DNA of 64,000 nt from Pseudoneobacillus rhizosphaerae (GCF_917563885.1 NZ_CAKJTG010000003.1:40293-104292); one strand, 5' to 3'; numbered from the stretch's first letter, positions 7,428-15,429 are shown. Notes: generated by a model from the letters alone, not told the origin. A program made the numbers and translations.

Positions 7428-9449
7428 ATGATAAAAATTAGAAGATTGAGAGTTGAAATACATACTAAGCTCAGTATCCTCGGATTTGATGAATCCTTTG
7501 ATGATCAAATGAATATTATTTGCAGTGATAAGAATACTAGTGGAAAAAGTTCAATAATCTCTAGTATATATTATGCTTTAGGATTAGAAGAGATAATAGG
7601 TGGTAGGGGTTATAACGTTTTAAGTTCAGCTTTTAAAACCAAAATTGAAAGCGAAGAGGGAGAGTTAAATGTTCTTGAATCTAAAGTATACCTAGAAGTA
7701 ACTAATGGAACAAAAGATATTACTATACTAAGAGCAGCTAAAATGAAGGATAGGGAAAGCAATTTAATGACTATCTTTCATTCGAAAATGGACAAAATAA
7801 ATGAAATTAATACTCTTATAGAGGATATGTATGTACACTCTCAAAATTCCGCTACAAGTAGAAAGGGATTTTTCACTTTTCTGGAATCGTTTTTAGGTAT
7901 GGAATTACCAAGTGTTCCAGGGACTGATGATAGAGAAAAAAAGTTATATTTACAATTAATTTTTTCCAGTATGTTAATTGAACAAAAACGAGGTTGGGCA
8001 GATTTATTCTCAGGGATGCCCCATTTTGGAATCAGAGAGCCTAAGAAAAGGGTCATAGAGTATTTATTAAATATGGATACATTAACAAATGAAAAATTGA
8101 AGCATCATTTAAAAATTAAAGAGAACAAAATTATTGAAATGTGGAAGCAATTATATAAGGAAACTACTGAAACTTTAAGGGAAGTGAATCTTAACTTAAG
8201 GGGAGTTAATGAAAACGTTGAGATACTACATGAACCTGAAAGATCTATAAATATTGTATATAATTCAAATGGGAATTTATTCTCGCTCGATCAATTTATA
8301 AAATATAAGAAATTTGAATATGGAAATTTAATCAAATTAAAACCTAAAAATATAAACAACTTTCAGGAATTAAAGGCTGAATTGAGAAATATAGAGGAAG
8401 ATATAATTAACTATGAAACTAAACTTAAAGATACCAGATTCGTTTTAAATAATGAAAATAATAGTATAGATAGGTTAAAACACAGTTTAGAGTTAATTCA
8501 AACTGATATAGTTAACAATCAAGATGCTAAAAAATTACGAAATTTAGGATCAAAAGAGGGATTTAATTCATATAAAGATATTTGTCCAACATGTAATCAA
8601 CCAATATCTGATACCTTATTAGTTAGCCAAAATAAAGCGGATGTTATGAGTATTGATGATAATATTAATCATTTAAAATCACAAGAGAAAGTATTTGAAC
8701 ATGCTATCGAGCAAAAAAGACAAATTGTTAAAAAATTAAATAAGGATATTTCAGAAATAGAAAAAGTAGTTACCAATCTATATCGTCTAGCTAAAGTTAC
8801 TAGAAACGACATTTTTGCAATCGATGGTACGATTTCGGAAAGTGACATATATAAGAAAATTGAATTAACAAAGATAATAGAGCGTTTGGAAATTATAGAG
8901 GTTGAAAATATTATTAATAATTTCAAGAAATTATCGGATGAGTGGAAGCTATATCTCTCCGATTTAGAAAAACTACCTAAAAATAAGTTTACAGAACTTG
9001 ATGAGAAAAAATTAAAGTCTTTAAGAGATCACTTTGTATCAAATCTAAAAACATTTGGGTATAGAAGTTCTTCTGATATCGATAAAGTAATGATTTCAAG
9101 AGATTCCTATATGCCTACAATAGAAAATTTTGATTTGAAATTTGATTCATCTGCTAGTGACCATATTAGAAGAATATGGGCATTTACAATAGCTCTAGCA
9201 CAGACAGCGAACGAACTAAACGGAAACCATCCAGGAATTCTAATATTTGATGAACCAGGTCAGCACAGTATTGTGGTAGAAGATATGGAGGCGTTTTTTG
9301 ATTGTTTAAGGAGCATAGCAGTAAAAAACCAAGTATTAGTTGGAATAACAATTAAGGAAAGTGATACAAGGGAGTTAATTATAAAAAAAATAGAAGAAGG
9401 TTCTAAAGGTATTATTATTAAAGATAGAGCATTTAAAAAATTTGAGTAG
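7428..9449 (+). CDS. ABC-3C system ABC/SMC-like ATPase with zinc hook
   Basis: A 673-residue ATPase of the Rad50/SMC-like ABC class. It has an N-terminal Walker A of variant form (SDKNTSGKSS, K40) followed by IYYALGLEE-IGGRG, typical of ABC-3C ATPases. Two long coiled-coil stretches (about 215-380 and 390-560) flank a CPTC zinc-hook motif (C386, C389). A C-terminal ABC head carries an SASD signature-like segment near 580 and Walker B with the catalytic glutamate (D608-E609 in LIFDEPGQHS). GGGGTG lies before the ATG. It is the last gene of the operon at 5782-9449 and probably acts as the sensor or motor controlling the effector; this follows from the family, not from this sequence. Confidence 0.82.
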   Translation: MIKIRRLRVEIHTKLSILGFDESFDDQMNIICSDKNTSGKSSIISSIYYALGLEEIIGGRGYNVLSSAFKTKIESEEGELNVLESKVYLEVTNGTKDITILRAAKMKDRESNLMTIFHSKMDKINEINTLIEDMYVHSQNSATSRKGFFTFLESFLGMELPSVPGTDDREKKLYLQLIFSSMLIEQKRGWADLFSGMPHFGIREPKKRVIEYLLNMDTLTNEKLKHHLKIKENKIIEMWKQLYKETTETLREVNLNLRGVNENVEILHEPERSINIVYNSNGNLFSLDQFIKYKKFEYGNLIKLKPKNINNFQELKAELRNIEEDIINYETKLKDTRFVLNNENNSIDRLKHSLELIQTDIVNNQDAKKLRNLGSKEGFNSYKDICPTCNQPISDTLLVSQNKADVMSIDDNINHLKSQEKVFEHAIEQKRQIVKKLNKDISEIEKVVTNLYRLAKVTRNDIFAIDGTISESDIYKKIELTKIIERLEIIEVENIINNFKKLSDEWKLYLSDLEKLPKNKFTELDEKKLKSLRDHFVSNLKTFGYRSSSDIDKVMISRDSYMPTIENFDLKFDSSASDHIRRIWAFTIALAQTANELNGNHPGILIFDEPGQHSIVVEDMEAFFDCLRSIAVKNQVLVGITIKESDTRELIIKKIEEGSKGIIIKDRAFKKFE

Positions 9450-9568
9450 TATAGGTCTCAGTACAACTTTATCGGTTCTTAATTTTTATTTATTTTCACT
9501 TCAGGTGCTGTTTCTTTTTAAATAACAATCTTTAGCAATCAGGCGCGATTGTTGAATAGTAAAACCAA

Positions 9569-9601
9569 AATAGTCTTCTACACGGAGAAGACTATTTTTC
9601 T
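9569..9601. terminator. Bidirectional terminator between ABC-3C operon and Nudix gene
   Basis: AAAATAGTCTTCT pairs with AGAAGACTATTTTT around a short loop. It has U-runs on the + strand and A-runs that become U-runs on the - strand, so it can serve both convergent units. It is the sister copy of the hairpin at 5424-5457. Confidence 0.8.
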
Positions 9602-9987
9602 TGTATTAATAGTTCCACAGCTGGGATATCCGCTGGTGCCCAAACAAGGGAGGCTAGGTTTTCTCTCTTTAACCAGATTAATTTAGAGTGTTCAGTTGGA
9701 AGTGGAGTTCCTCCAATGATTTTGCATTTTATCGCGATTAGGTTAATGATGAACGTTTCATATTCATGTACGATGTCGTTATGCAATTCTTTTGTTTCAA
9801 TCTCGCAATGTAGCTCTTCTTCAATTTCTCTTTTTAAAGCTGTGAAGATGTCTTCATTAGGTTCCACTTTCCCACCTGGGAATTCCCACATATTAGGGAT
9901 AGCCATATGTGGCGATCTTAGGGCACAAAGTATTTCATTTTGATCGTTTTCTATGATGGCTGCTACAACTTTTACTGTTTTTTTCAT
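9592..9987 (-). CDS. Nudix hydrolase, (deoxy)nucleoside triphosphate pyrophosphohydrolase type
   Basis: A 131-residue MutT-like enzyme that would hydrolyse damaged or non-canonical nucleoside triphosphates such as 8-oxo-dGTP. The full Nudix box is present at about residues 38-60: GGKVEPNE, then KREIEEEL (G-x5-E-x7-RE-x2-EE). AGAAGGAG stands before the ATG. The short length matches MutT. The gene faces the ABC-3C operon. A degenerate copy of its 3-prime end beside the helicase terminator at 5.46 kb suggests it originally faced the helicase gene directly. Substrate is inferred from the family. Confidence 0.85.
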   Translation of the reverse strand: MKKTVKVVAAIIENDQNEILCALRSPHMAIPNMWEFPGGKVEPNEDIFTALKREIEEELHCEIETKELHNDIVHEYETFIINLIAIKCKIIGGTPLPTEHSKLIWLKRENLASLVWAPADIPAVELLIQEK

Positions 9988-10097
9988 TCTTAGAAACTCC
10001 TTCTAGCTAATAAGTTCTTCGGATAATCATAGCATGTACAGAACTTAATGTGTACTTTCTAAATGATCCTTGGAGATAGACACATTACTCCGATAAC

Positions 10098-10174
10098 AAA
10101 GCAAGTGCAAGATGCTACTTGTGGACAATGTACCTAATTTGTCCATGAAGGTTGCCCGGCACCAATTCTTATTA
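10098..10174. repeat. Dispersed GTGCCAGGCACC palindrome, degenerate copy
   Basis: Contains AAAGCAAGTGC, then ACTTGTGGACAAT, then GTCCATGA, then GCCCGGCACC: the skeleton of the dispersed palindrome found intact at 18.0, 22.8 and 35.2 kb, but with several substitutions. It sits in the 450-base gap between the Nudix and HNH genes. Confidence 0.6.
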
Positions 10175-10256
10175 CAAATGAAAACAGGGGTAAATAGAAG
10201 GAAACTTTGTACCTACCGTTTCTGGTGAAAAATACTAAAGTTTTGAGGGAAGTGGA

Positions 10257-10265
10257 TGGTATAAT
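10257..10265 (+). promoter_or_regulatory. Extended -10 promoter element upstream of HNH gene
   Basis: TGGTATAAT is an exact extended -10 (TGnTATAAT), about 180 bases before the HNH start. No clear -35 was seen. The long leader between them has no recognisable structure. Confidence 0.4.
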
Positions 10266-10444
10266 TCAAGCAACACATTCGAATCGTATATGGATACTAT
10301 GACCTTTGATTAAAAGAAGAGACCGGAGATAGAAAAGTGGTCACTAGAAAGGTATAAAACATAGCGAATATATTTGCTTTGATTTCTGAAGCTTCCAAAC
10401 ACAGGGGATAGTAATGGAAGGTTGAAACGTATTTGGAGGGAATT

Positions 10445-11386
10445 ATGAACATAAAAGATGTATTTAAAATGCCAACACCTGTAAAAATAACTGGACGAAC
10501 ATCAAGTATTACCAATGCTTTTGTTAATGGGATTATTCCATGTATTCCACCTACTGAAGTAGAAATTGCCAAAGTGTTAGAATTACTTGGTATGAGTCAG
10601 CATACAATTAGATGCGCGTATTGTGGGGATAAATATACGGAATGGGACCATTTTCGCCCACTAATTCATAGAAAAAGACCGACAGGATATATATCAGAAA
10701 TACATAATTTAGTTCCTGCATGTGGGAAATGTAATCAATCTAAAGGAAATTCTTATTGGAAAGAGTGGATTCTTGGTGATGCAGCCCTTGCACCTAAAAA
10801 TCGTATCATATTTAATTTAGAACAAATTATTAAAAGATTAGAAGATTATGAGGCTTGGAGTAAACCAACCATTGTAAATTTCGAGTCAATAGTAGGTAAA
10901 GAGGTTTGGGAGCAACATTGGGCAAATTGTGAGATGTTACATAAAATGATGCAAGAAAGCCAAAAGTTATCTGATCAAATTAAAACAGCTATTAAAATAG
11001 GGGTAGACCAATATGAGGGCTTGGAGCTTTTGGAGGTTAAGGTTAAACAGCCTATAGTAGAAACTAATAAAACAAGTAGTGAAAAAGTGGGCACGATTGC
11101 ACAAACAATCTTGAAAGATTTACTTGAAAGTAATCGTATTCCTAATTCAGTAATTCAATTGTTGAAAGCAGAGAAGTATTCTAAAGAAAATTTCGATTTG
11201 AATTTTCCTATGCTTAAGGAAGTAGATTGGACCAAAAACCTTGATGACCAGAAAAGAGATTCAAATGGTTATAATCGCTATTACAAATCTCCAATATCGA
11301 TTCGTGGGAAAAAATACCTACTGTGTTCACAATGGTATGAAAACAGTAAGCAACATTTAATAAAATGGATTGCTATGCATGACTAG
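10445..11386 (+). CDS. HNH endonuclease
   Basis: A 313-residue putative nuclease. The HNH/ββα-metal core lies at about residues 53-100: CAYCGD, then EWDHFRPL, then NLVPACGKCNQSKGN. The two CxxC pairs bind zinc and the DH plus the later N are the catalytic residues of the family. After a helical middle the C-terminus has RYY...GKKYLLCSQWY, an arrangement I associate with restriction-type HNH proteins. The ATG at 10445 is preferred because TTGGAGGG sits directly upstream. No methyltransferase is adjacent, so it is either a methyl-dependent or stand-alone restriction enzyme, or an orphan; its target is unknown. The next gene is a truncated sirtuin about 60 bases downstream. Confidence 0.75.
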   Translation: MNIKDVFKMPTPVKITGRTSSITNAFVNGIIPCIPPTEVEIAKVLELLGMSQHTIRCAYCGDKYTEWDHFRPLIHRKRPTGYISEIHNLVPACGKCNQSKGNSYWKEWILGDAALAPKNRIIFNLEQIIKRLEDYEAWSKPTIVNFESIVGKEVWEQHWANCEMLHKMMQESQKLSDQIKTAIKIGVDQYEGLELLEVKVKQPIVETNKTSSEKVGTIAQTILKDLLESNRIPNSVIQLLKAEKYSKENFDLNFPMLKEVDWTKNLDDQKRDSNGYNRYYKSPISIRGKKYLLCSQWYENSKQHLIKWIAMHD

Positions 11387-11446
11387 CAAGTTTTTCCTTT
11401 TTGAGATAATAGTGTGTAAAATCATTAAAGGTTATATAAGATAGTT

Positions 11447-12169
11447 GTGAATCGGGTGTCAGTATCACAAAAAGACAGTTGTCTATTTGCGGTGCCAGAC
11501 ACTTTTTTTACTTTATTAACAGGTGCAGGGATGTCAACAGAATCAAATATTCCCGACTTTCGATCAAAGGAAGGATGGTGGAGAAAGATTGATCCTAGAA
11601 CAGTTGCAACAACACAAGCACTAGAGGATCATTATGATTTATTTCATGAGTTTTATAGCAGGAGAATTAACGGACTAAAAAAGTGTTCTCCTCACATAGG
11701 GCATGAAATATTAGCTCATTGGGAGCGAAGAGGTTTCATTCAAGCTATATCTACACAAAACGTAGACGGGTTCCATAAGACTGCAGGTAACATGAATGTC
11801 TATGAACTTCACGGCAACATTCATGACATTCGTTGCAAAGAATGTCATAGTGTCGCTAGTGAGGAACAACTTTTGAGTAAAGATAGTTGTATTCAATGTG
11901 GCGGACATCTTCGTCCTGGGGTAGTCTTATTTGGTGAGTCTTTACCTGAGAATAGTTGGGATGCTTCGCTTTTTCACATAAGAAAATCTGACCTCGTTAT
12001 TGTCATAGGAACGAGCTTAGAAGTATACCCTGCTAGCAATCTTCCACAAATGACAAATGGAAAAACGGTTTACATCAATACCGAAATTTCTAGAAACAGG
12101 ATCCAATTTGACCTGGTTATTAAAGGTAAAGCGGGAGAAGTACTTAGGAAAGTAGATGAGTTGCTTTAA
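11447..12169 (+). CDS. Sirtuin (SIR2) with 5-prime end replaced by a dispersed repeat
   Basis: A 240-residue SIR2-family NAD+-dependent enzyme. It has GAGMSTES near residue 26, QNVDGFH, the catalytic histidine H122 (ELHGN), two zinc CxxC pairs (CKEC, CIQCGG) and GTSLEVYPA. It is a close paralogue of the C-terminal part of 21632-22744. Its first 21 residues, read from a GTG at 11447, are encoded by a dispersed palindrome (11454-11510), and homology to the paralogue starts immediately after the palindrome at LLTGAG. The gene therefore looks like a 5-prime-truncated copy that lost its N-terminal domain. No good ribosome binding site precedes the GTG. It may be inactive or only weakly expressed; the catalytic core itself is intact. 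Confidence 0.7.
   Translation: MNRVSVSQKDSCLFAVPDTFFTLLTGAGMSTESNIPDFRSKEGWWRKIDPRTVATTQALEDHYDLFHEFYSRRINGLKKCSPHIGHEILAHWERRGFIQAISTQNVDGFHKTAGNMNVYELHGNIHDIRCKECHSVASEEQLLSKDSCIQCGGHLRPGVVLFGESLPENSWDASLFHIRKSDLVIVIGTSLEVYPASNLPQMTNGKTVYINTEISRNRIQFDLVIKGKAGEVLRKVDELL
11454..11510. repeat. Dispersed palindrome (type B), fused to sirtuin 5-prime end
   Basis: GTGTCAG...CACAAAAAGACAGTTGTCTATTTG...GTGCCAGACAC followed by a T-run; the same type as the copies at 23.46 and 37.68 kb. It reads through in frame into the sirtuin. Confidence 0.75.
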
Positions 12170-12323
12170 TATAGAATTTAATATTTTTAAACGGTACTAA
12201 TTTCGGCCTCCGGTACCGAAAAATTTCAATTAAGGATAAATTATTAAAAAAGTAACTTAAAAAGGACACTCTTTCTTCAGTGATGGTTACCCATTAAATA
12301 GTCTATATGATTCAACTATAAGT

Positions 12324-12374
12324 AAAATTAAGTCATTAGCCACCCATAAACAAGGTGGCTAATGACTTAATTTT
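12324..12374. terminator. Perfect 21-bp stem terminator between convergent genes
   Basis: AAAATTAAGTCATTAGCCACC pairs perfectly with its complement at 12354-12374 around a 9-base loop, with U-runs in both directions. It separates the sirtuin (+) from the comK-like gene (-). Confidence 0.9.
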
Positions 12375-12414
12375 CTATCCTTTAGATTAAAGGCTAAATC
12401 TTATTCAAATACAT

Positions 12415-12897
12415 TTAGCTAACAGAGCTCGGATTCTTCCCGCCTTCTATCTTATCATCCCGAAACCGTTCAGCGATAAACAGCTTATTATTAAAGAAAG
12501 CTAATTTCATATGAACGATAATGGTTTGACCATTTCGAAACACGACAATTGTTAACTTTTTCTTACCCCTTGTTCTTTTAATATGATTTGGGTTAAACCA
12601 TATAACATCTTCATGCTTATGTGATTTAGTTGGAAAAACAGTAATCCCGAGTATAGGATTAACCATTAAAGGGAGCATATGTATATCACCAAGGTCCCGT
12701 TTTGAAGACTCTAAAGCACCTTTTAAATTAAATCCGACTTCTCTAATACTATCTTCTAGAATTTCTTTAGGTGATTGATCGACAAGAAACATTTTATTAA
12801 ATTCATAAACTAAGGTAAACGTTTTCCCGTACCGATCCAAATACCCGGCCATACTCATAAACTCCTGATTAATTAAATATGATTTTTCTATTGACAA
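12415..12897 (-). CDS. ComK-family transcription factor paralogue
   Basis: A 160-residue protein of the ComK family (competence transcription factor binding AAAA-N5-TTTT boxes). The family core is visible: GFNLKGALESSKRD (position of the SSYAGR segment), LMVNPILGITVFPTKS (counterpart of the PIMVDP...FPT stretch of B. subtilis ComK), VIWFNPNHI and VVFRNGQTI. The start is a TTG at 12897 with AAAGGAG nine bases upstream. It lacks the C-terminal extension of B. subtilis ComK (192 residues), the part recognised for degradation there, so it may be controlled differently. A leader with a mini-ORF and terminator-like hairpin lies upstream. ComK membership is fairly sure; that it drives competence is not shown. 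Confidence 0.75.
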   Translation of the reverse strand: MSIEKSYLINQEFMSMAGYLDRYGKTFTLVYEFNKMFLVDQSPKEILEDSIREVGFNLKGALESSKRDLGDIHMLPLMVNPILGITVFPTKSHKHEDVIWFNPNHIKRTRGKKKLTIVVFRNGQTIIVHMKLAFFNNKLFIAERFRDDKIEGGKNPSSVS

Positions 12898-12921
12898 GTT
12901 CTGTAACTCCTTTAACTAGTT

Positions 12922-13055
12922 AATATTGCTTTATTTTAGAAAAAGGATATACTAACATTAAAGTTAGGTATCCTAACTGAACTAGCCAAGAGCCCGTCTT
13001 CCAGGACATTAGTAGCTCTTGGATATTTTTATTCTATTTTGCAAAACTTCACCTC
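12922..13055 (-). promoter_or_regulatory. Possible attenuator leader of the comK-like gene (mini-ORF, hairpin, terminator)
   Basis: On the - strand an ideal AAAGGAGGTGA (about 13047-13057) is followed after seven bases by TTG starting an 11-codon ORF, MQNRIKISKSY, then TAA. The last codons form one arm (CCAAGAGC) of a perfect 8-bp inverted repeat with GCTCTTGG at 12975-12982. Next comes AGGATACCTAAC/GTTAGTATATCCT followed by TTTTTC, a terminator-like hairpin ending about 40 bases before the comK-like start. A weak promoter (TTGAAA at 13123-13128, TATTCA at 13099-13104) is possible. The layout resembles translation-dependent attenuators; no expression evidence exists here. The rest of the 450-base gap to 13343 shows nothing else. 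Confidence 0.4.
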
Positions 13056-13342
13056 CTTTAATTTTCTCAAAAGGTTTTACAATCTAGTTAGTAAACTGTG
13101 AATATTGGTTATTGAATAGAAGTTTCAAGAAACTGTATTTTAGTGGTGTTAAATTTCTGATGACTAGACTTAGGGGAATGGTTGCCAAAATAAATGTGCA
13201 TAATCATGTTGGGTTATAAATTGTGTCTTTATTATGAGTATACAAAATATTCAAAGAATAAAATTAGTTGATATTTGTCGAAATAAGTAAAGATTTAACA
13301 GTTTACCAGGTTTGTTAGAATAGGAGTGGAGATCTTTCAACA

Positions 13343-14206
13343 TTAATCTAAGAAGCCAGGTAGAATGAAGTCATCAAACAGATTTTCTTCATCATTAATT
13401 CCCAGTTCCAAGCATTCCTCAAAAAACAGCTCACCAAACTTTTTATTCATGATTCCATAATAATAGGCAATTGGCTTAATGATTCTTCCTAACTTCATTT
13501 TTCTAATTAACTGCTTAAATGATTGAATAGCAATATGTATAACTCTCCCCATATCTTCTTTATGTCCATGTTTACAGGCGGAAATAGTAGTCATTCTCCA
13601 AAATTCTTCGATTGTTTTTACTTCAGAGTAAAAAACCTTTACTAATTGAATGAATTCATTTGGAACTCGGTCACTAGTATATGTATGGTCTAAGTTAATT
13701 TTAGATAATGATCCTTCTGTTAATTTTTCATCTTGGCTCGCTTCTTTACGTGTTATTATCTTTTGATCTATTTCTTTAGTTTTAAAAAGATTATTAGTTT
13801 TATTATGGTGGTTCATTTGCTCCTCTTTGGGTGGTTCACTTTTAGGAAAACAATTAAATATATAAAGATTACTAGACTGTGAGCCGTTTTTTCTTTCAGT
13901 TTCATGAACAGTAAGGATTCCTAGCCTAATGGCTTTCTGGATCATTCTCTTGAAAGTAGAACGTGAAATACCATTCCCTTCGTATTCATCATGAATGGCT
14001 TTTAGCACGGCACCAATTTTAGCATTACAAACTCCAGGAATCTTCGCAGCAAAACGAACTAGTCGTTTCAAACCAACTAATTCACCTTTTGAAAATTCAT
14101 GTTTACATGTGGCCAACCACATTTCCATATGAGTATTAAATTGTGTGATTGTAGTAAAGGAAGAAAACGATTCGAATTGTTCAATACGGCCTGATTTATG
14201 GGTCAT
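13343..14206 (-). CDS. Helix-turn-helix cytosolic protein
   Basis: A 287-residue soluble protein. Residues about 35-110 form a helical region with a winged-helix-like segment (GVCNAKIGAVLKAI, then GISRSTFKRMIQKAIRLGILTV), suggesting DNA binding. A polar Lys/Glu-rich linker (about 125-180) follows, then a helical C-terminal domain with FWRMTTISACKHG. Similar proteins are annotated in Bacillus only as helix-turn-helix or cytosolic protein; some replication-initiation proteins share this type of layout. The ATG at 14206 lies after AAAGGATG; a GTG at 14227 is the alternative. It is a single-gene unit. Function unknown. Confidence 0.6.
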   Translation of the reverse strand: MTHKSGRIEQFESFSSFTTITQFNTHMEMWLATCKHEFSKGELVGLKRLVRFAAKIPGVCNAKIGAVLKAIHDEYEGNGISRSTFKRMIQKAIRLGILTVHETERKNGSQSSNLYIFNCFPKSEPPKEEQMNHHNKTNNLFKTKEIDQKIITRKEASQDEKLTEGSLSKINLDHTYTSDRVPNEFIQLVKVFYSEVKTIEEFWRMTTISACKHGHKEDMGRVIHIAIQSFKQLIRKMKLGRIIKPIAYYYGIMNKKFGELFFEECLELGINDEENLFDDFILPGFLD

Positions 14207-14477
14207 GATTGTGCACCATCCTTTCACAACCTATATAGGTTTGAAAGGACTTAAAAGACATGGTTGTTTGAGTTGAATTGTGACAGATTTATGAAAAGAG
14301 AGAAGGGCTAGATGAGGTAGAGGAAGAGGTGCTGGATCTAGTTCCTATCACTAATTTGAAAATTTTTCATTTGTCCTTTTTCTAAAAAAGAATTTTGATA
14401 TTTTAGACCGAAAAAATTACTGTATAATAATTACTAGAAATGTAGAATTTGGATTATTTTAATAGGAGGTAAAATCA

Positions 14478-15014
14478 ATGTCAGATAACCAAAGGTTAGA
14501 TGATTGGAAGAAGATGTATGAAGAAAATCAATATAAAAATAAAGGCAGAAGAGAAGTTAGTCCAACGTCCAATAACGTTCCCAATAATTCGGTTGTTTAT
14601 CAATATCATGACCACCAAATACATACGATACACCACATTCATTCGGATAGGGACTCTATTAAATATGTAGGTTTTTGGAGAAGACTATTTGCTTTTATTA
14701 TTGATAGTATCCTACTTTCATTAGTATATTTATTTTCTGATAATTTCGCAGTACATCTTACAATAAATATTCTTTATTATAGTATTTTGACATCTTCACC
14801 TATGATGGGGACTATAGGCAAAGCAGCTATCGGCGCAGTAGTTGTTGATAAAAAGGGACAAAGGATTTCTTTTATACACGCTTTAGGAAGATATATTAGT
14901 TATTTTGTATCAGCTTTAGTACTTGGAATAGGATTTATAATGGTTGCATTCCATGGTCAAAAAAAGGGATTACATGACTTAATAGGTGGAACGGTTGTAA
15001 TTAATAAAAAATAA
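14478..15014 (+). CDS. RDD family membrane protein
   Basis: A 178-residue membrane protein with a soluble, His-rich N-terminal 65 residues and then an RDD domain. The family marks are visible: GFWRRLFAFIIDS (R and D of the first helix), MGTIGKAAIG, and the last helix with HGQKKGLHDLIGGTVV. There are about four transmembrane segments. RDD proteins are mostly uncharacterised; some act as ion or osmolyte transporters. AGGAGG stands at good spacing before the ATG, and TGTATAAT about 45 bases upstream may be its -10. It is a single gene, closed by a strong terminator. Confidence 0.8.
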   Translation: MSDNQRLDDWKKMYEENQYKNKGRREVSPTSNNVPNNSVVYQYHDHQIHTIHHIHSDRDSIKYVGFWRRLFAFIIDSILLSLVYLFSDNFAVHLTINILYYSILTSSPMMGTIGKAAIGAVVVDKKGQRISFIHALGRYISYFVSALVLGIGFIMVAFHGQKKGLHDLIGGTVVINKK

Positions 15015-15024
15015 AAGATCAGAA

Positions 15025-15068
15025 ATAGTCACCCGACTTGGACTACAGGGTGACTATCATTTTTTTTG
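15025..15068 (+). terminator. Terminator after RDD gene
   Basis: ATAGTCACCC (15025-15034) pairs with GGGTGACTAT (15048-15057), followed by a long T-run. The stem resembles the terminators of the antitoxin RNAs at 26.77 and 51.55 kb. Confidence 0.85.
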
Positions 15069-15078
15069 CCTAAAAAGC

Positions 15079-15146
15079 TTAAGTATCTTGCTCTTGTCCA
15101 CTCCATTCTTTCAATTGTTGATTAGTAGGTAAGTGTAATGAGTTTT
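15079..15146 (-). pseudogene. 3-prime fragment of an MFS (fosmidomycin-resistance-like) gene
   Basis: Leftward translation gives SLHLPTNQQLKEWSGQ followed by a few residues and TAA. This aligns with the C-terminus of the intact MFS at 51664-52911 (LLLPSDQQLKEWSGAELN). Nothing upstream of codon ~20 remains, and a half-copy of a dispersed palindrome (TGTCAGTGCCTGACCC, 15152-15167) begins where homology stops. Confidence 0.6.
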
Positions 15147-15189
15147 TGTTATGTCAGTGCCTGACCCATAGCTATTAGTACATGGTGTT

Positions 15190-15240
15190 TAGGGACACGG
15201 TATTGTATCCCACCTTTTTGGGAAATGGAACCTGTCCCTT
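15190..15240. repeat. GGGACA/TGTCCC dispersed palindrome
   Basis: TTTAGGGACACGG ... TATCCCACC-TTTTT-GGGAAA ... CCTGTCCCTTTT. It is the same family as the copies near 26.54, 27.25 and 42.57 kb. Confidence 0.5.
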
Positions 15241-15303
15241 TTAGTACTTTCTAATTATTTTCTACGTTCTTTCCTTTAACCGCTCAGGTAGATTCTGAAT
15301 CGA

Positions 15304-15405
15304 TTACACGACTATATCTAACTTTGATTCAATTCGATAAAGCAAGTATAACGTCACGACAATGGGAAAACCTACCTCGCTGATTAGCGGGACGAACTGT
15401 TCCAT
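15304..15405 (-). CDS. YvrJ family protein, ended early by an in-frame stop
   Basis: Thirty-three codons from an ATG at 15405 with a perfect AAAGGAGG eight bases upstream: MEQFVPLISEVGFPIVVTLY..., the signature of YvrJ proteins (short peptides with one membrane-like helix followed by an R-I-E-x-K-L-D segment). Translation stops at a TAA after KLDIVV. The same frame then continues SIQNLPERLKERT to a TAG at 15262, matching the tail expected for the family, so the TAA looks like a recent nonsense change (CAA to TAA). Function is unknown; in Bacillus it is typically found with DUF1659 and DUF2922 genes, as here, although a palindromic element now separates it from them. Confidence 0.75.
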   Translation of the reverse strand: MEQFVPLISEVGFPIVVTLYLLYRIESKLDIVV

Positions 15406-15429
15406 TCAGATTGCCTCCTTTCATTGAAA

